A stretch of 64,000 nucleotides of DNA from Pedobacter sp. PF22-3. Lineage in GTDB: Bacteria > Bacteroidota > Bacteroidia > Sphingobacteriales > Sphingobacteriaceae. The translations under genes and the position numbers were made by a program. The notes below the pieces were generated by a model that was given only the letters and a program-made list of their open reading frames with translations, was not told where the DNA came from and did no database searches. The DNA is taken from contig NZ_JAPIVP010000004.1 in the NCBI RefSeq assembly GCF_026239555.1, positions 248,001-312,000 of the forward strand, given 5' to 3'. The number at the start of each line of letters is the position of its first letter. The stretch's first letter is position 1. Shown here one piece after another: positions 25,401 through 33,490 of this stretch.

Positions 25401-26858
25401 ATTATTTACATAATAAGTATTGTTGGTTGCCACCAGTTTAACGGCATGTTTACGGGCAAAAGCAATTAATGTTTCGTTTACACGGTCTTCATCTTCCTGT
25501 TTATGGCGCATCACCTCTAAATAGAAATCGTCGCCAAACATTTCCTTCCACCAGATCAATGCTTCTTCTGCCTGGCTTTCGCCCATGTTTAAGATCTTAC
25601 TGGAAATCTCACCGCCCAGGTTACCTGATAAAACAATGATATCTTCCTTGTATTGCTCAATAATCTGCCTATCGATACGAGGTACATAATAAAAACCCTT
25701 GGTATAAGCTATCGACGACATTTTGGCGAGGTTATGATAGCCCTTTTTGTTTTTAGCCAGCAATACCATCTGGTAGCCGTTGTCTTTTGCCGTACGGTCT
25801 AAATGGTTTGCACATACGAAAAACTCTACCCCTACTATGGGTGTCATGACCACTTCGGTAGGGCGTTCGCCAGCTTCTATTGCCGCAGCGTTTTTGGCTT
25901 CGGCAGCTTTATTATGATTAAGTACGTTGTTAACAAAATGGAAAGCACCCATCATGTTGGCATGATCGGTCATGGCTACCGCGGGCATTTTCTGTGCGGC
26001 AGCGGCTTTTACCAGATCAGGAATGCTAATGGTACTCTGTAGTACCGAAAACTGCGTATGATTATGCAAATGCACAAAAGTTGCCGCAGCAAGCTCTTGT
26101 TTATTATCTGCCAGTGTTTGTTTAGAAATTCCGCTGCCTTCAGTTTTCTGCTGGCGTTTTCGGATTTCATCGGATGCAGCCTTTAAATTGACGTGTTTTA
26201 ATCCAATGCCTTCAATTAGGCCAGGATTTACCTCCCTAAAACGAGGGAAATATTCTACATCAACAAGCAGTTCTTCTTTTTTGAAAACCTCTCTCTTGAT
26301 CAGCTCCAGAAAACAACGCGTAGTTGCCTCCACATCGGCAGTAGCATTGTGGGCTTCATTAAATGGTTCACCAAATAAATAGGAATGCAATTCGGTTAAG
26401 GTTGGCAATTTAAATTTACCACCTCTACCTCCAGGCAATTGTAAAAGTTGTGCCGTAACTTCGGTACAGGTATCTAAAACAGGCATTTCGGCCAGGCGGT
26501 TGGCTACACCGAAACGGTGAAACTCGCAGCCCATAATGTTCACATCGAAACCAACATTTTGCCCTACAATAAATTTGGCTTTGTTTAAAACTTCGTTAAA
26601 CTTGACCAACATTTCGTCGAAACCGATACCTTGTTCTACAGCCAGTTCGGTTGAGATTCCATGGATGCGTTCGGCATCGTAAGGTATATTAAATCCCTCT
26701 GGTTTAACCAGATAATCCTGATGTTCAACCAATCTCCCCATCTCATCGTGCAGCTGCCAGGCAATCTGTATACAACGTGGCCAGTTATCCGTATCGGTAA
26801 TGGGTGCATTGTAATTGCGGGGCAAACCCGTGGTTTCAGTATCAAAAATTAAGTACAT
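22425..26858 (-). CDS. dnaE: DNA polymerase III alpha subunit with N-terminal proofreading exonuclease
   Basis: The replicative polymerase: residues 1-200 are a DnaQ-type 3'-5' exonuclease (Asp6 and Glu8 in FDTETTG, and HNATADVEAT near 190), then a PHP domain from about 260 (HLHNHTQFSVLQ), the polymerase core with PDIDIDF near 689, and C-terminal helix-hairpin-helix and OB parts (GVGEKAVESI; GGLVVTASQRITKTGKPFG). Ordinary DnaE is about 1160 residues; here it is 1477 because the exonuclease is fused. I chose ATG 26858 because MYLIFDTETTG begins the exonuclease fold; a longer frame exists to 26906, but its extra 16 residues overlap a plausible promoter region. Confidence 0.93.
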   Translation of the reverse strand: MYLIFDTETTGLPRNYNAPITDTDNWPRCIQIAWQLHDEMGRLVEHQDYLVKPEGFNIPYDAERIHGISTELAVEQGIGFDEMLVKFNEVLNKAKFIVGQNVGFDVNIMGCEFHRFGVANRLAEMPVLDTCTEVTAQLLQLPGGRGGKFKLPTLTELHSYLFGEPFNEAHNATADVEATTRCFLELIKREVFKKEELLVDVEYFPRFREVNPGLIEGIGLKHVNLKAASDEIRKRQQKTEGSGISKQTLADNKQELAAATFVHLHNHTQFSVLQSTISIPDLVKAAAAQKMPAVAMTDHANMMGAFHFVNNVLNHNKAAEAKNAAAIEAGERPTEVVMTPIVGVEFFVCANHLDRTAKDNGYQMVLLAKNKKGYHNLAKMSSIAYTKGFYYVPRIDRQIIEQYKEDIIVLSGNLGGEISSKILNMGESQAEEALIWWKEMFGDDFYLEVMRHKQEDEDRVNETLIAFARKHAVKLVATNNTYYVNNKDANAHDILLCVKDGEKQATPIGRGRGYRYGLPNQEYYFKSADEMKALFADLPEAILNIQEILDKIEIYKLAREVLLPKFDIPEEFLVAEDEADGGKRGENKFLRHLTYEGAKRRYGTLTDDITERLDFELATIEKTGYPGYFLIVQDFIAEARNLDVSVGPGRGSAAGSAVAYCLGITNIDPIKYDLLFERFLNPDRVSMPDIDIDFDDEGRGRVMDYVINKYGANQVAQIITYGTMAAKSSIRDTARVLDLPLFEADKIAKLIPNMKLAKIFNLDEKSLKDALRPDEYEKVVELKNLGSQKDLSAETIQQAQILEGSLRNTGIHACGVIITPSDITNFVPVSVAKDSDLYVTQFDNSVVESAGLLKMDFLGLKTLTLIKDTVKLVKKRHGIDLNPDNFPIDDVLTYELFQRGETIGIFQYESPGMQKYMKELKPTVFDDLIAMNALYRPGPMEYIPSFVRRKNGEEEIKYDLDACEEYLKETYGITVYQEQVMLLSQKLAGFTKGEADVLRKAMGKKQKDVLDKMKPKFVKQASEKGHDATVLEKIWKDWEAFASYAFNKSHSTCYAWIAYQTAYLKAHYPAEYMAAVLSNNMSDIKQVAFFMEECRQMSVTVLGPDVNESDLKFSVNAKGEVRFGMSAVKGVGEKAVESIIEERSANGPYASVYDFAKRSNTRIVNKKAYESFVYSGAFDAFGGHRAQYFYIGPNDKMNGIEKIIKYANDFQNNESTSQASLFGGSKADLILEPSLPVSPEWALMDRLKYEKDAIGIFLSGHPLDNYKLELDKFCTNSVRQLSIINKVRMGDSNEEVLAEFEKLKNRELCVGGLVVTASQRITKTGKPFGTFVFEDYDDACEMALFGEDFLKFKSFLTEGYFLQIRGRVGERFGKAGDWEFKITAINLMSELRDKLAKSLTIQVPIERVNDQLMREIEAILADNKANSEQQNCQLNFAVFDSEKQIMLDLPSKNLKINPNNKFLEQLMGMNVVNYKLN

Positions 26859-27056
26859 ATTGTGCGGCAAAGAATTAACCGATGTAAAATAATAACGGTT
26901 CTTCAAAAATAGGGAATTTGAGGGTTGAAGTTGTCAGGATTTTATCAACAAAATACGGTTGACAAACCCATCGGGTCTTAAAATCTGATAGGACTTTTCA
27001 AATCATTAGTACCGAACTCATTATCATTTTGAGCTTTTTTGATCCTTTTATTTTTT

Positions 27057-27273
27057 GGAAATGAGTGGTTAGGTTTTTCATAGCGGTCTTTAGTCCCGCT
27101 ATGCGCTTTATCCCGATGAAAATCGGGATGTCCGCTCCTATCGGGTTTATTTACAACAGATAGTAGCACAGTCAGCGCAACCTAAACCCCACCGTAGCGG
27201 GATGCTGATTTTTTCAATCAGCAGAAGCGGGGGCGGGACTGAATTAACCTAAATACTGCGGCAACTGCTTTCC
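27057..27273 (-). repeat. Long intergenic repeat element, copy D
   Basis: Reverse copy: on the minus strand it starts GGAAAGCAGTTGCC at 27273 and ends CTCATTTCC at 27057 (217 bp, against 218 in copy B). Its first hairpin at 27204-27222 is GCTGATT/AATCAGC where copy B has GCCGATT/AATCGGC. The 63-codon frame here is a repeat shadow. The rest of 26907-27056 shows no gene. Confidence 0.75.
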
Positions 27274-27384
27274 ATACGGATTTGATAAATCTTTAGAACT
27301 TAGATCATGATAAGATTCTTCGCTGTGCTCAGAATGACAAACATTTTAATAATGCGCAACTGAAAACTGAAAACTGAAAACTGT

Positions 27385-27428
27385 TTAAAATACTCCTGGC
27401 TCACCAACTCATTAACTTCGTATCCTTT
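27385..27428 (-). pseudogene. Duplicated 3' fragment of the lipocalin gene
   Basis: On the minus strand this encodes KGYEVNELVSQEYF and a stop; the intact gene ends KGYEVSELVSQEHF. It has no start and is only about 14 codons long, carried by the tandem duplication. Confidence 0.75.
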
Positions 27429-27429
27429 A

Positions 27430-27563
27430 CCTTAGGTTTATTTACGATGGAAGTAGCCCAGTCGGCGCAACCTAAACCCCACCGTAACGGGATGCCGATT
27501 TTTTCAATCGGCAGAAGCGGGGGCGGGACTGAATTAACCTAAATGCTGCTGCAATTGCTTTCC
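27430..27563 (-). repeat. Long intergenic repeat element, copy E (3' truncated)
   Basis: Minus-strand start GGAAAGCAATTGCAG at 27563; core and first hairpin (27494-27512, GCCGATT/AATCGGC) present; cut at the junction of the tandem duplication. Confidence 0.7.
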
Positions 27564-27676
27564 ATACCGAATTGATAAATCTTTAGAACTTAAAACAATG
27601 ATAAGATTCTTTCGCTGCGCCCAGAATGAAAAACATTTTATTAATGCGACACTGAAAACCGCCAACTGAAAACTGT

Positions 27677-28129
27677 TTAAAAGTGCTCCTGACTCACCAA
27701 CTCACTCACCTCGTATCCTTTCTGCCTGCACCTTTCTATGATATGCACCAATAAATCGGCTTCCATTCTAGGTTCACGAGCCATGATAAAGAGGTATTTT
27801 TCATCGGGATGCCCAACCACTACATAACTATAATCATCAGCCAGCTCTATAATCCAATAACCTATTTTAAAAGGCCATAAAAACTGGGCCTTCATATCGC
27901 CATCAGCTTTCTCTTCGTCAAAAAACAGTTTCGAGGTGATCGATTTTTCTTCGGGTTTCCCATCCTTATGGTAGGTGGTATATACATCAAAATGATCATC
28001 GTCCACCAAAGTATAAGTCTCTGTAGTTTGCTTCCAATGTTTATCCATTAAAGTTGGGATAGAATATAGGGAATACCATTTACCCTCAAAGGCTTTATAA
28101 TCGATATTTGAAATGGGTTTGTTTTCCAT
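27677..28129 (-). CDS. Lipocalin family protein (Blc-like)
   Basis: The protein has 150 residues. The lipocalin signature GxW is at 15-17 (FEGKWYSLYSIP), followed by TETYTLVDDDHFDVYTTYHKDGK and YWIIELADDYSYVVVGHPDEKYLFIMAREP, the layout of bacterial lipocalin Blc. Blc of E. coli is an outer-membrane lipoprotein binding lysophospholipids; this protein lacks a signal peptide or lipobox, so it should stay in the cytoplasm. Its last 14 codons and 3' flank have been duplicated downstream. Confidence 0.88.
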   Translation of the reverse strand: MENKPISNIDYKAFEGKWYSLYSIPTLMDKHWKQTTETYTLVDDDHFDVYTTYHKDGKPEEKSITSKLFFDEEKADGDMKAQFLWPFKIGYWIIELADDYSYVVVGHPDEKYLFIMAREPRMEADLLVHIIERCRQKGYEVSELVSQEHF

Positions 28130-28192
28130 AATTTATTAGAACAAAAATTGCTGTTTATTACTTACTAAGTAAACCCATATTAAATTATAAAG

Positions 28193-28223
28193 TTTTGAAA
28201 TGCATTTTTAAACCTTATATTTA
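28193..28223 (+). promoter_or_regulatory. Possible promoter of mdh
   Basis: TTTTG at 28193-28197, 18-bp spacer, TATATTTA at 28216-28223 (one mismatch to TAnnTTTG), 52 bp upstream of the mdh ATG. Confidence 0.4.
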
Positions 28224-28275
28224 TTTCTACCTTCGATAGGTATTTAACGAAAGCGAACCACTAAAATATAAATAT

Positions 28276-29214
28276 ATGAAAGTAACGGTTGTTGGCGCAG
28301 GCGCAGTTGGTGCCACTTGTGCAGATCATATTGCCCGCAAAGAATTGGCGAACGAACTTGTATTATTGGATATTAAAGAAGGTTTTGCCGAAGGTAAGGC
28401 AATTGACATGATGCAAACTGCAACCCTTTTAGGCTTCGATACCAAAATTGAAGGGGTAACGAACGATTATAGTAAAACTGCTGGATCAGATGTAGTGGTG
28501 ATCACATCCGGACTCCCACGTAAGCCTGGAATGACCCGCGAAGAACTAATTGGCATTAATGCAGGTATTGTTAAAGGTGTTGCCGAAAATATTTTAAAAT
28601 TCTCTCCAGAAGCCATTTTCATCGTGATCAGTAATCCGATGGATACGATGACCTACCTGGCTTTAAAATCGTTGGGCTTACCTAAAAACCGCATTATTGG
28701 TATGGGTGGAACTTTAGACAGCTCACGTTTCAAATTCTATTTATCACAGGCATTAAATTGTAACCCGAATGATTTACAAGGATTTGTAATTGGTGGCCAT
28801 GGCGATACCACCATGATTCCACTAACCCGTTTAGCCACTTACCAAAGTTTACCAGTAAGCAATTTGTTAGATCAGGCTACGCTTGATCAGGTTGCTTCAG
28901 ATACCATGGTTGGTGGTGCTACCTTAACAGGTTTAATCGGGACATCAGCCTGGTATGCACCAGGTGCTGCAGGTGCGGCCTTGGTTGAAGCCATTTTACG
29001 CGATGAGAAAAAACTGTTTACCTGCTGTGTTTCGCTTGAAGGAGAATACGGACAGGAAGATATCTGTTTAGGTGTACCAGTAATTATAGGCCGTAATGGT
29101 TGGGAAAAAATCATCGATTTTAAATTAAATGAAGATGAACAAGCAGCATTTAAGAAAAGCGCTGATGCGGTAAGAAATATGAACAGCGTACTGGCCGAAA
29201 TGAAACTGGTTTAA
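28276..29214 (+). CDS. mdh: Malate dehydrogenase
   Basis: This is the TCA-cycle enzyme interconverting malate and oxaloacetate. The 312-residue protein is of the LDH-like MDH type: GAGAVGATCA is the dinucleotide loop, LLDIKEG gives the acidic residue selecting NAD, PRKPGMTREEL carries the two substrate Arg, and His175 in IGGHGDTTM is the catalytic base. It is monocistronic, followed by a repeat. Fumarate from the aromatic pathway in this window would reach malate and this enzyme, a metabolic link rather than a genetic one. Confidence 0.95.
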   Translation: MKVTVVGAGAVGATCADHIARKELANELVLLDIKEGFAEGKAIDMMQTATLLGFDTKIEGVTNDYSKTAGSDVVVITSGLPRKPGMTREELIGINAGIVKGVAENILKFSPEAIFIVISNPMDTMTYLALKSLGLPKNRIIGMGGTLDSSRFKFYLSQALNCNPNDLQGFVIGGHGDTTMIPLTRLATYQSLPVSNLLDQATLDQVASDTMVGGATLTGLIGTSAWYAPGAAGAALVEAILRDEKKLFTCCVSLEGEYGQEDICLGVPVIIGRNGWEKIIDFKLNEDEQAAFKKSADAVRNMNSVLAEMKLV

Positions 29215-29225
29215 AATTATTAAAT

Positions 29226-29338
29226 CGTCTTTTCGAGCGGAGTGCAACGAAGTCGGGAAATCTAACTAGAGAAATCCGTCTAGATAGATCTCTCCATTCC
29301 ATTACGTTTCATCCGATAGCTATCGGATCGAGATGACG
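29226..29338. repeat. CGTCTTTTCGAG...CGAGATGACG repeat, P7
   Basis: Opens CGTCTTTTCGAGCGGAGTGC and closes with CCGATAGCTATCGG then ATCGAGATGACG; internal arms GAAATC and GATCTCTCC. It ends only 5 bp before the start codon of the AraC-family gene. Confidence 0.7.
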
Positions 29339-29343
29339 ATTCT

Positions 29344-30183
29344 ATGTTAAGCTCCTTCATTTTAAACAATTTAAAATTGAATATCAAAGGTGTAGATAAT
29401 ATATTGGCTGATACCCACAACATCAGCACCTACCATAAAATACCCATTTTAGATGGTCTGGAATTGTTAAACGCCAAAAAGCACACCATCGATTTCCCTT
29501 TCCACACACACGATACCTTTAATATTGCACTGATTTTAAATCAGACTTTCTACACAAAACTTAACGATAAATTTTTACAAGCACCTATTGGTACACTGTC
29601 GATCACCAATCCCCACGAAGTGCATGCAACTCCCTGCGATAATAAACTGGGCAATTCTTTCTTCACTTTCTACGTTTCGCCCGATGTACTCAAAACCTTA
29701 AACAAGGGCCGTGATGTTTTTTTTGAAGATAAGATCATCTACGATCATGACATTTTCAGCAGTTTTTATTACTTATCCAACCATTTTAACAATCCGGAAG
29801 TTAACTTCGAAAAGGAACTGCTTAGCGTTTTAGAGAAACTGGTTGCGCGTTATGCTATAAACTTGCATTTCGAGTATAAAAAAACAGCGCTGTTTCAAAG
29901 TTTTATCAGCGAAAACCTGATGGAAAAATTTTCTCTAACAGATACCGCAAAACGTTTTGGATTGGATAAATATAAATTCCTGCGCTTATTTAAACACGAA
30001 ACAGGTTTAACCCCCAACAATTACATCCTGCTACAGCGGATAGAAAAATGCAAAAAACTCATCACTAAAGAAACAGATTTGATGGATGTCGCCATCGAAA
30101 CGGGCTTTTATGATGTGGCACACCTATCAAGGCACTTCAAACGCTTTACCGGTGTAACACCTTCCGAGTATAAAAAGGCTTAA
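29344..30183 (+). CDS. AraC-family transcriptional regulator
   Basis: The 279-residue protein has an N-terminal cupin-like ligand domain (HTIDFPFHTHDTFNIALILN, about residues 40-110) and a C-terminal AraC DNA-binding domain with both HTHs: LTDTAKRFGLDKYKFLRLFK, and MDVAIETGFYDVAHLSRHFK then GVTPSEYKKA. No other in-frame ATG precedes the ligand domain, so 29344 is the only good start, although a repeat ends just upstream and must supply the leader. Ligand and targets are unknown; the peptidase gene 72 bp downstream is a possible target. Confidence 0.88.
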   Translation: MLSSFILNNLKLNIKGVDNILADTHNISTYHKIPILDGLELLNAKKHTIDFPFHTHDTFNIALILNQTFYTKLNDKFLQAPIGTLSITNPHEVHATPCDNKLGNSFFTFYVSPDVLKTLNKGRDVFFEDKIIYDHDIFSSFYYLSNHFNNPEVNFEKELLSVLEKLVARYAINLHFEYKKTALFQSFISENLMEKFSLTDTAKRFGLDKYKFLRLFKHETGLTPNNYILLQRIEKCKKLITKETDLMDVAIETGFYDVAHLSRHFKRFTGVTPSEYKKA

Positions 30184-30228
30184 ACCAGCAATTGCAATAT
30201 CGTACAACAGCGTCAGGCATTTAAGCTT

Positions 30229-30236
30229 TATTTTTG
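30229..30236 (+). promoter_or_regulatory. Possible -7 element of the S41 peptidase gene
   Basis: TATTTTTG matches TAnnTTTG, 19 bp before the ATG. No clear -33 motif. Confidence 0.35.
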
Positions 30237-30255
30237 CTATCACAATCAAACACAA

Positions 30256-32061
30256 ATGAAAAAAGATAGCATCGCCATCCTTGTTTTTTTATTTTTTAGT
30301 CTTTCCGCAAATGCGCAGGTTGGCAAAAACCAGATTCCGCTTAAAGTAGACAAAGTAACAGCCGATTTAACATTAAAACAGGGTGAAGAAACCTCATTCA
30401 GCTTCCTGCTAAAGAAAGACTTTTATTATTCGATAACTGTTGAACAAAAAGGGATTGATGTTACCATCCGTTTGAAAGATTATAACGGAAAAACTATACA
30501 GGATGTAGATTCGCCAAATGGAAGGTTCGGAAGCGAAAAAATCGTTTTCTCGCCCGATAGCACTGCTAATTTTACTCTCACGGTTAAACCTTTAGCAGAA
30601 ACAACCAATGCAAAGGAAGGCAATTATTCCGTTTTAGTGCAAAGTCCGCCCAAAAAGTTAACACAGTTAAGTTACAAAGCCCTCGAGCAAGATTTTAATA
30701 CCCTGAAAAATGCTTTTATTGAAACACATGTTGGCCTGTGGTACAATACCTATACCCAATTCGACAGTCTCTGCAACGTGCAAAAAAGCAAGATAAGGGA
30801 TAAGATGACTGCTTTGGATTTTTATCAACTCGTTACTCCTGTGGTTACTTATACCAAAGAAGGACATAGCGCGATCCAGCCTGCTGAGGAAACGAATAAC
30901 TACATCAGGCAAAACGGCAGGTACTTTCCTTTTTTAGTAAAGATTCTAGACAAAAGGGTTTATATCCTGAATGATCTGGATAATTATAAAACCAAAGGAA
31001 TGATGATTTCCAAAATTAACGGAAATAGCATTGAAACCATCATGCAACAGTTTCTAACCATAGAACCAGCTGATGGTTACAATACCACAAGCAAATACCG
31101 CTGGATAGAAACGGCCTTCTCCAAATATTACCTGCGTTTTTTCGAACAACAGCCCAATTTTTTTGATATTGAATTGATTAACCCAAAAACCAGTGAAAAG
31201 ATTAACTATAAGGGTATACCAGCTTTAAGTTTTAAGCAATACGAAAAATTCGTATCAAAAGAAATAAAATCTATCCCAAATTACAATTATAAAGAACCTG
31301 CTGCATTAAAGATAGACACGCTGAACAGCACAGCAACACTAACCGTTAATACCTTTTCTACCAACAGTTACACAGGTGGCAGAAAAGGTTTTAAAGAATT
31401 TTTAGCAAAGAGTTTTCAGAACATTGCCGATCGTAAAATAAAACATCTGATTATTGATATCAGGAAAAATGAGGGCGGTGCGCAAGCCATGGAAGACCAC
31501 CTGATGTCGTACCTGGTCGACAAAGAATATCCAAAATATAAATATGCCGAAATTCCATCCTTTACTTATTCGTTTTTGGATTATACAGCCTATCGGGAAA
31601 AAGAATCGCGCGATGATTTTGAAAAAGATTTAAAAGCTGAATTTTACCGTAGCAACGATGGCCGCTATCTCGATCTCCCTGGAAAATATAAAAGCGATAC
31701 GCCTCAAACCAACCATTTTAAAGGCGATTTGTATATCCTCATCAGTGGTTTATCTTTTTCAGGAGGCTCTGAATTTGCCGCTTTAGCTAAAAACTATACC
31801 AGCGCCCGTTTTATCGGCGAAGAAACAGGTGGTGGCTATTATGGCAATACCAGCGGCTTCTTTATCAATTATACCCTTCCGAATTCTAAATTAACAGGCC
31901 GGATCCCATTAATTAAATTTGTTGTTGAAGAAAAACAAAATGGTATTCCTTTTGGTCACGGTGTAATGCCTGATCACGAAATACAGCCGACAATTGAAGA
32001 ATATTTTAGGGGCTATGATGCAGAAATGGAATTTGTAAAAAAACAGATCAAAAACAAATAA
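30256..32061 (+). CDS. S41-family peptidase, secreted
   Basis: The protein has 601 residues with a signal peptide cut near residue 21 (FFSLSANAQ). Residues 30-130 resemble a PPC-like beta domain (FYYSITVEQKGIDVTIRLKD). The C-terminal part from about 150 is a C-terminal-processing/tricorn-type peptidase: KHLIIDIRKNEGG, then Ser502 in SGLSFSGGSEFA as probable nucleophile and GEETGGGYYGNTSG. No clear PDZ domain is visible between them. Substrates are unknown; many Bacteroidota carry several such periplasmic peptidases. Confidence 0.88.
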   Translation: MKKDSIAILVFLFFSLSANAQVGKNQIPLKVDKVTADLTLKQGEETSFSFLLKKDFYYSITVEQKGIDVTIRLKDYNGKTIQDVDSPNGRFGSEKIVFSPDSTANFTLTVKPLAETTNAKEGNYSVLVQSPPKKLTQLSYKALEQDFNTLKNAFIETHVGLWYNTYTQFDSLCNVQKSKIRDKMTALDFYQLVTPVVTYTKEGHSAIQPAEETNNYIRQNGRYFPFLVKILDKRVYILNDLDNYKTKGMMISKINGNSIETIMQQFLTIEPADGYNTTSKYRWIETAFSKYYLRFFEQQPNFFDIELINPKTSEKINYKGIPALSFKQYEKFVSKEIKSIPNYNYKEPAALKIDTLNSTATLTVNTFSTNSYTGGRKGFKEFLAKSFQNIADRKIKHLIIDIRKNEGGAQAMEDHLMSYLVDKEYPKYKYAEIPSFTYSFLDYTAYREKESRDDFEKDLKAEFYRSNDGRYLDLPGKYKSDTPQTNHFKGDLYILISGLSFSGGSEFAALAKNYTSARFIGEETGGGYYGNTSGFFINYTLPNSKLTGRIPLIKFVVEEKQNGIPFGHGVMPDHEIQPTIEEYFRGYDAEMEFVKKQIKNK

Positions 32062-32119
32062 CGAACTCCTGACATCGTTTTCGGCTAATTAGCCTAATTT
32101 AGGCTTCTAAACATTTGTT

Positions 32120-32545
32120 ATGAAAGCCATTTCCGTCCCTTTAAAATTAATAAATTTACAAGACGATGGCTTCCACCTTTTGGTGGAAGTTGTTGTTTTT
32201 AAGGAAAAATATTTTGCCGTATTAGATACAGGCGCATCGCGGAGTGTTTTCGATAAGTCATTGATCGAAAAACATGTATCAGGAACGCTCCAGGTATCTG
32301 ACGAAATTAATGCCGCTACCCTTTTTACCACGACAACTACTATCCAGGCTACTATTCCTCAACTAAAAATCGGCGCCTTAAAAATCAATAATTATGAAAC
32401 AGTAGCTTTTGATCTGCAATCGGTTACCGACACCTACCAACAGTTTGGTCACCCACCCATTATGGGCATTATTGGTGGCGATATTTTAATGCAATACAAA
32501 GCAATTATAGATTATAATAAACTTCAACTGCGGCTTTACAGGTAA
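32120..32545 (+). CDS. Retropepsin-like aspartic protease family protein
   Basis: This 141-residue single-domain protein has the aspartyl motif FAVLDTGASRSVF with Asp36, and near the C-terminus IMGIIGGDILMQYKAIIDY, the second conserved block (ILGxDxL-like with GGD). It should act as a homodimer like retropepsins. No signal peptide or membrane segment is seen. Its substrate is unknown; it follows the S41 peptidase by 58 bp on the same strand. Confidence 0.82.
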   Translation: MKAISVPLKLINLQDDGFHLLVEVVVFKEKYFAVLDTGASRSVFDKSLIEKHVSGTLQVSDEINAATLFTTTTTIQATIPQLKIGALKINNYETVAFDLQSVTDTYQQFGHPPIMGIIGGDILMQYKAIIDYNKLQLRLYR

Positions 32546-32608
32546 AAAATCATCATTTTGTGATACTAGTCATTTTTGAATTATCACTTTAGCTGATATT
32601 TGCAATCC

Positions 32609-33052
32609 ATGAAAAAGTTAATTGGAATTTTCTGTATTATTTTTTGGGCTGGCCTTCTGGCCGGGATTAGTTTTTTGGAAGCCCCATTAAAATTCCAGGC
32701 ACCGGGAATTACCATCCCACTGGGCTTAGGTATAGGCCAATTGGTTTTTCAGGCACTTAATAAAATAGAGATTGTACTGCTGCTTATCATTTTAGCCTGC
32801 TCCTTACCGGCACCTTTAAAAAACATATGCAGTGTTTTACTTTTCTCGGTGACCATCTTGTTAATGGCAGATACTTTTTTGTTATTGCCTTTACTAGATG
32901 AAAGGGCAAATCTGGTTTTGGCTGGTCATGCTCCGGCCAAAAGTTATCATCATATATTGTATATCATTATCGATACCATAAAATTCCTGTTATTGATTGC
33001 ATTAGGTTTCTTAAATTTAAAATCACTGTATCATGAAAAAAGACATTCATAA
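32609..33052 (+). CDS. Four-helix membrane protein of unknown function
   Basis: The 147-residue protein starts MKKLIGIFCIIFWAGLLAG and has four hydrophobic segments (about 4-24, 47-68, 72-94 and 112-134 counting from this start). A TTG start at 32600 is possible but ATG 32609 is preferred. The last 20 bp overlap the start of the globin gene, so the two are translationally linked. No family recognised; a role tied to the globin (membrane sensing or electron transfer) is only inference. Confidence 0.75.
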   Translation: MKKLIGIFCIIFWAGLLAGISFLEAPLKFQAPGITIPLGLGIGQLVFQALNKIEIVLLLIILACSLPAPLKNICSVLLFSVTILLMADTFLLLPLLDERANLVLAGHAPAKSYHHILYIIIDTIKFLLLIALGFLNLKSLYHEKRHS

Positions 33053-33428
33053 TAGAACAGATATAATCGTTTTAGTGGATACTTTTTACAAAAATGTTGC
33101 ACTTAACCCTCAGATTGGACCCATTTTTACCGATGTTGCCAAGATAGATTGGACCCACCACCTACCCAAAATGTATGATTTTTGGGAAAGTATTCTTTTC
33201 GGGAAAGCCATTTATAAGGGGAACCCCATGCTTACCCATTTTGCGCTTAACGAACAAACGCCATTACAGCACGAACAATTTGAGATATGGAAAAATCTCT
33301 TTTTTCAAAACGTTGACGATTTGTTTACAGGCCCAAATGCAACACTCATTAAACAAAAAGCTCAATCTATTGCCGATTTAATGCATTTTAAAATCAATTC
33401 TCCCTCATCGAAGATTAAAATTGTTTAA
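33033..33428 (+). CDS. Group III truncated hemoglobin-like protein
   Basis: The 131-residue protein has the group III layout: FYKNVALNPQIGPIF, LPKMYDFWESILFG, YKGNPMLTHFALN and PLQHEQFEIWKNLFF. Family members bind heme and handle O2, NO or peroxides. In my remembered alignment the proximal His is in an EHFxxW segment; here that place reads EQFEIW, with Gln82, and a His two residues earlier (His80). Heme ligation may therefore be changed. It overlaps the membrane-protein gene upstream by 20 bp. Confidence 0.85.
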   Translation: MKKDIHNRTDIIVLVDTFYKNVALNPQIGPIFTDVAKIDWTHHLPKMYDFWESILFGKAIYKGNPMLTHFALNEQTPLQHEQFEIWKNLFFQNVDDLFTGPNATLIKQKAQSIADLMHFKINSPSSKIKIV

Positions 33429-33490
33429 TTTTAATTGCTTTGAATTCAATTGCTTTCTTTATAAATTTAGTTAACCAACTAAATTTATGT

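Larger units (their letters stand above)
27138..27720. repeat. Tandem duplication, unit about 290 bp
   Basis: Two consecutive units, about 27138-27429 and 27430-27720, align throughout: repeat element, then GATAAATCTTTAGAACTTA, AACTGAAAACTG words, and the end of the lipocalin gene. The unit offset is 290-292 bp. Confidence 0.75.

Noticed and set aside
22902..26845. Several plus- and minus-strand frames inside dnaE
   Set aside because: Antisense or alternative-frame shadows of a well-supported conserved gene.
26859..26906. Longer start for dnaE
   Set aside because: The extra 16 residues precede the exonuclease strand MYLIFDTETTG and overlap a TTTTG...TATTTTAC promoter-like stretch.
33440..33490. 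Longer start for the SRPBCC protein
   Set aside because: The extra residues are not signal-like, and the membrane anchor MKFLKIFLSIIAAL begins naturally at 33491.
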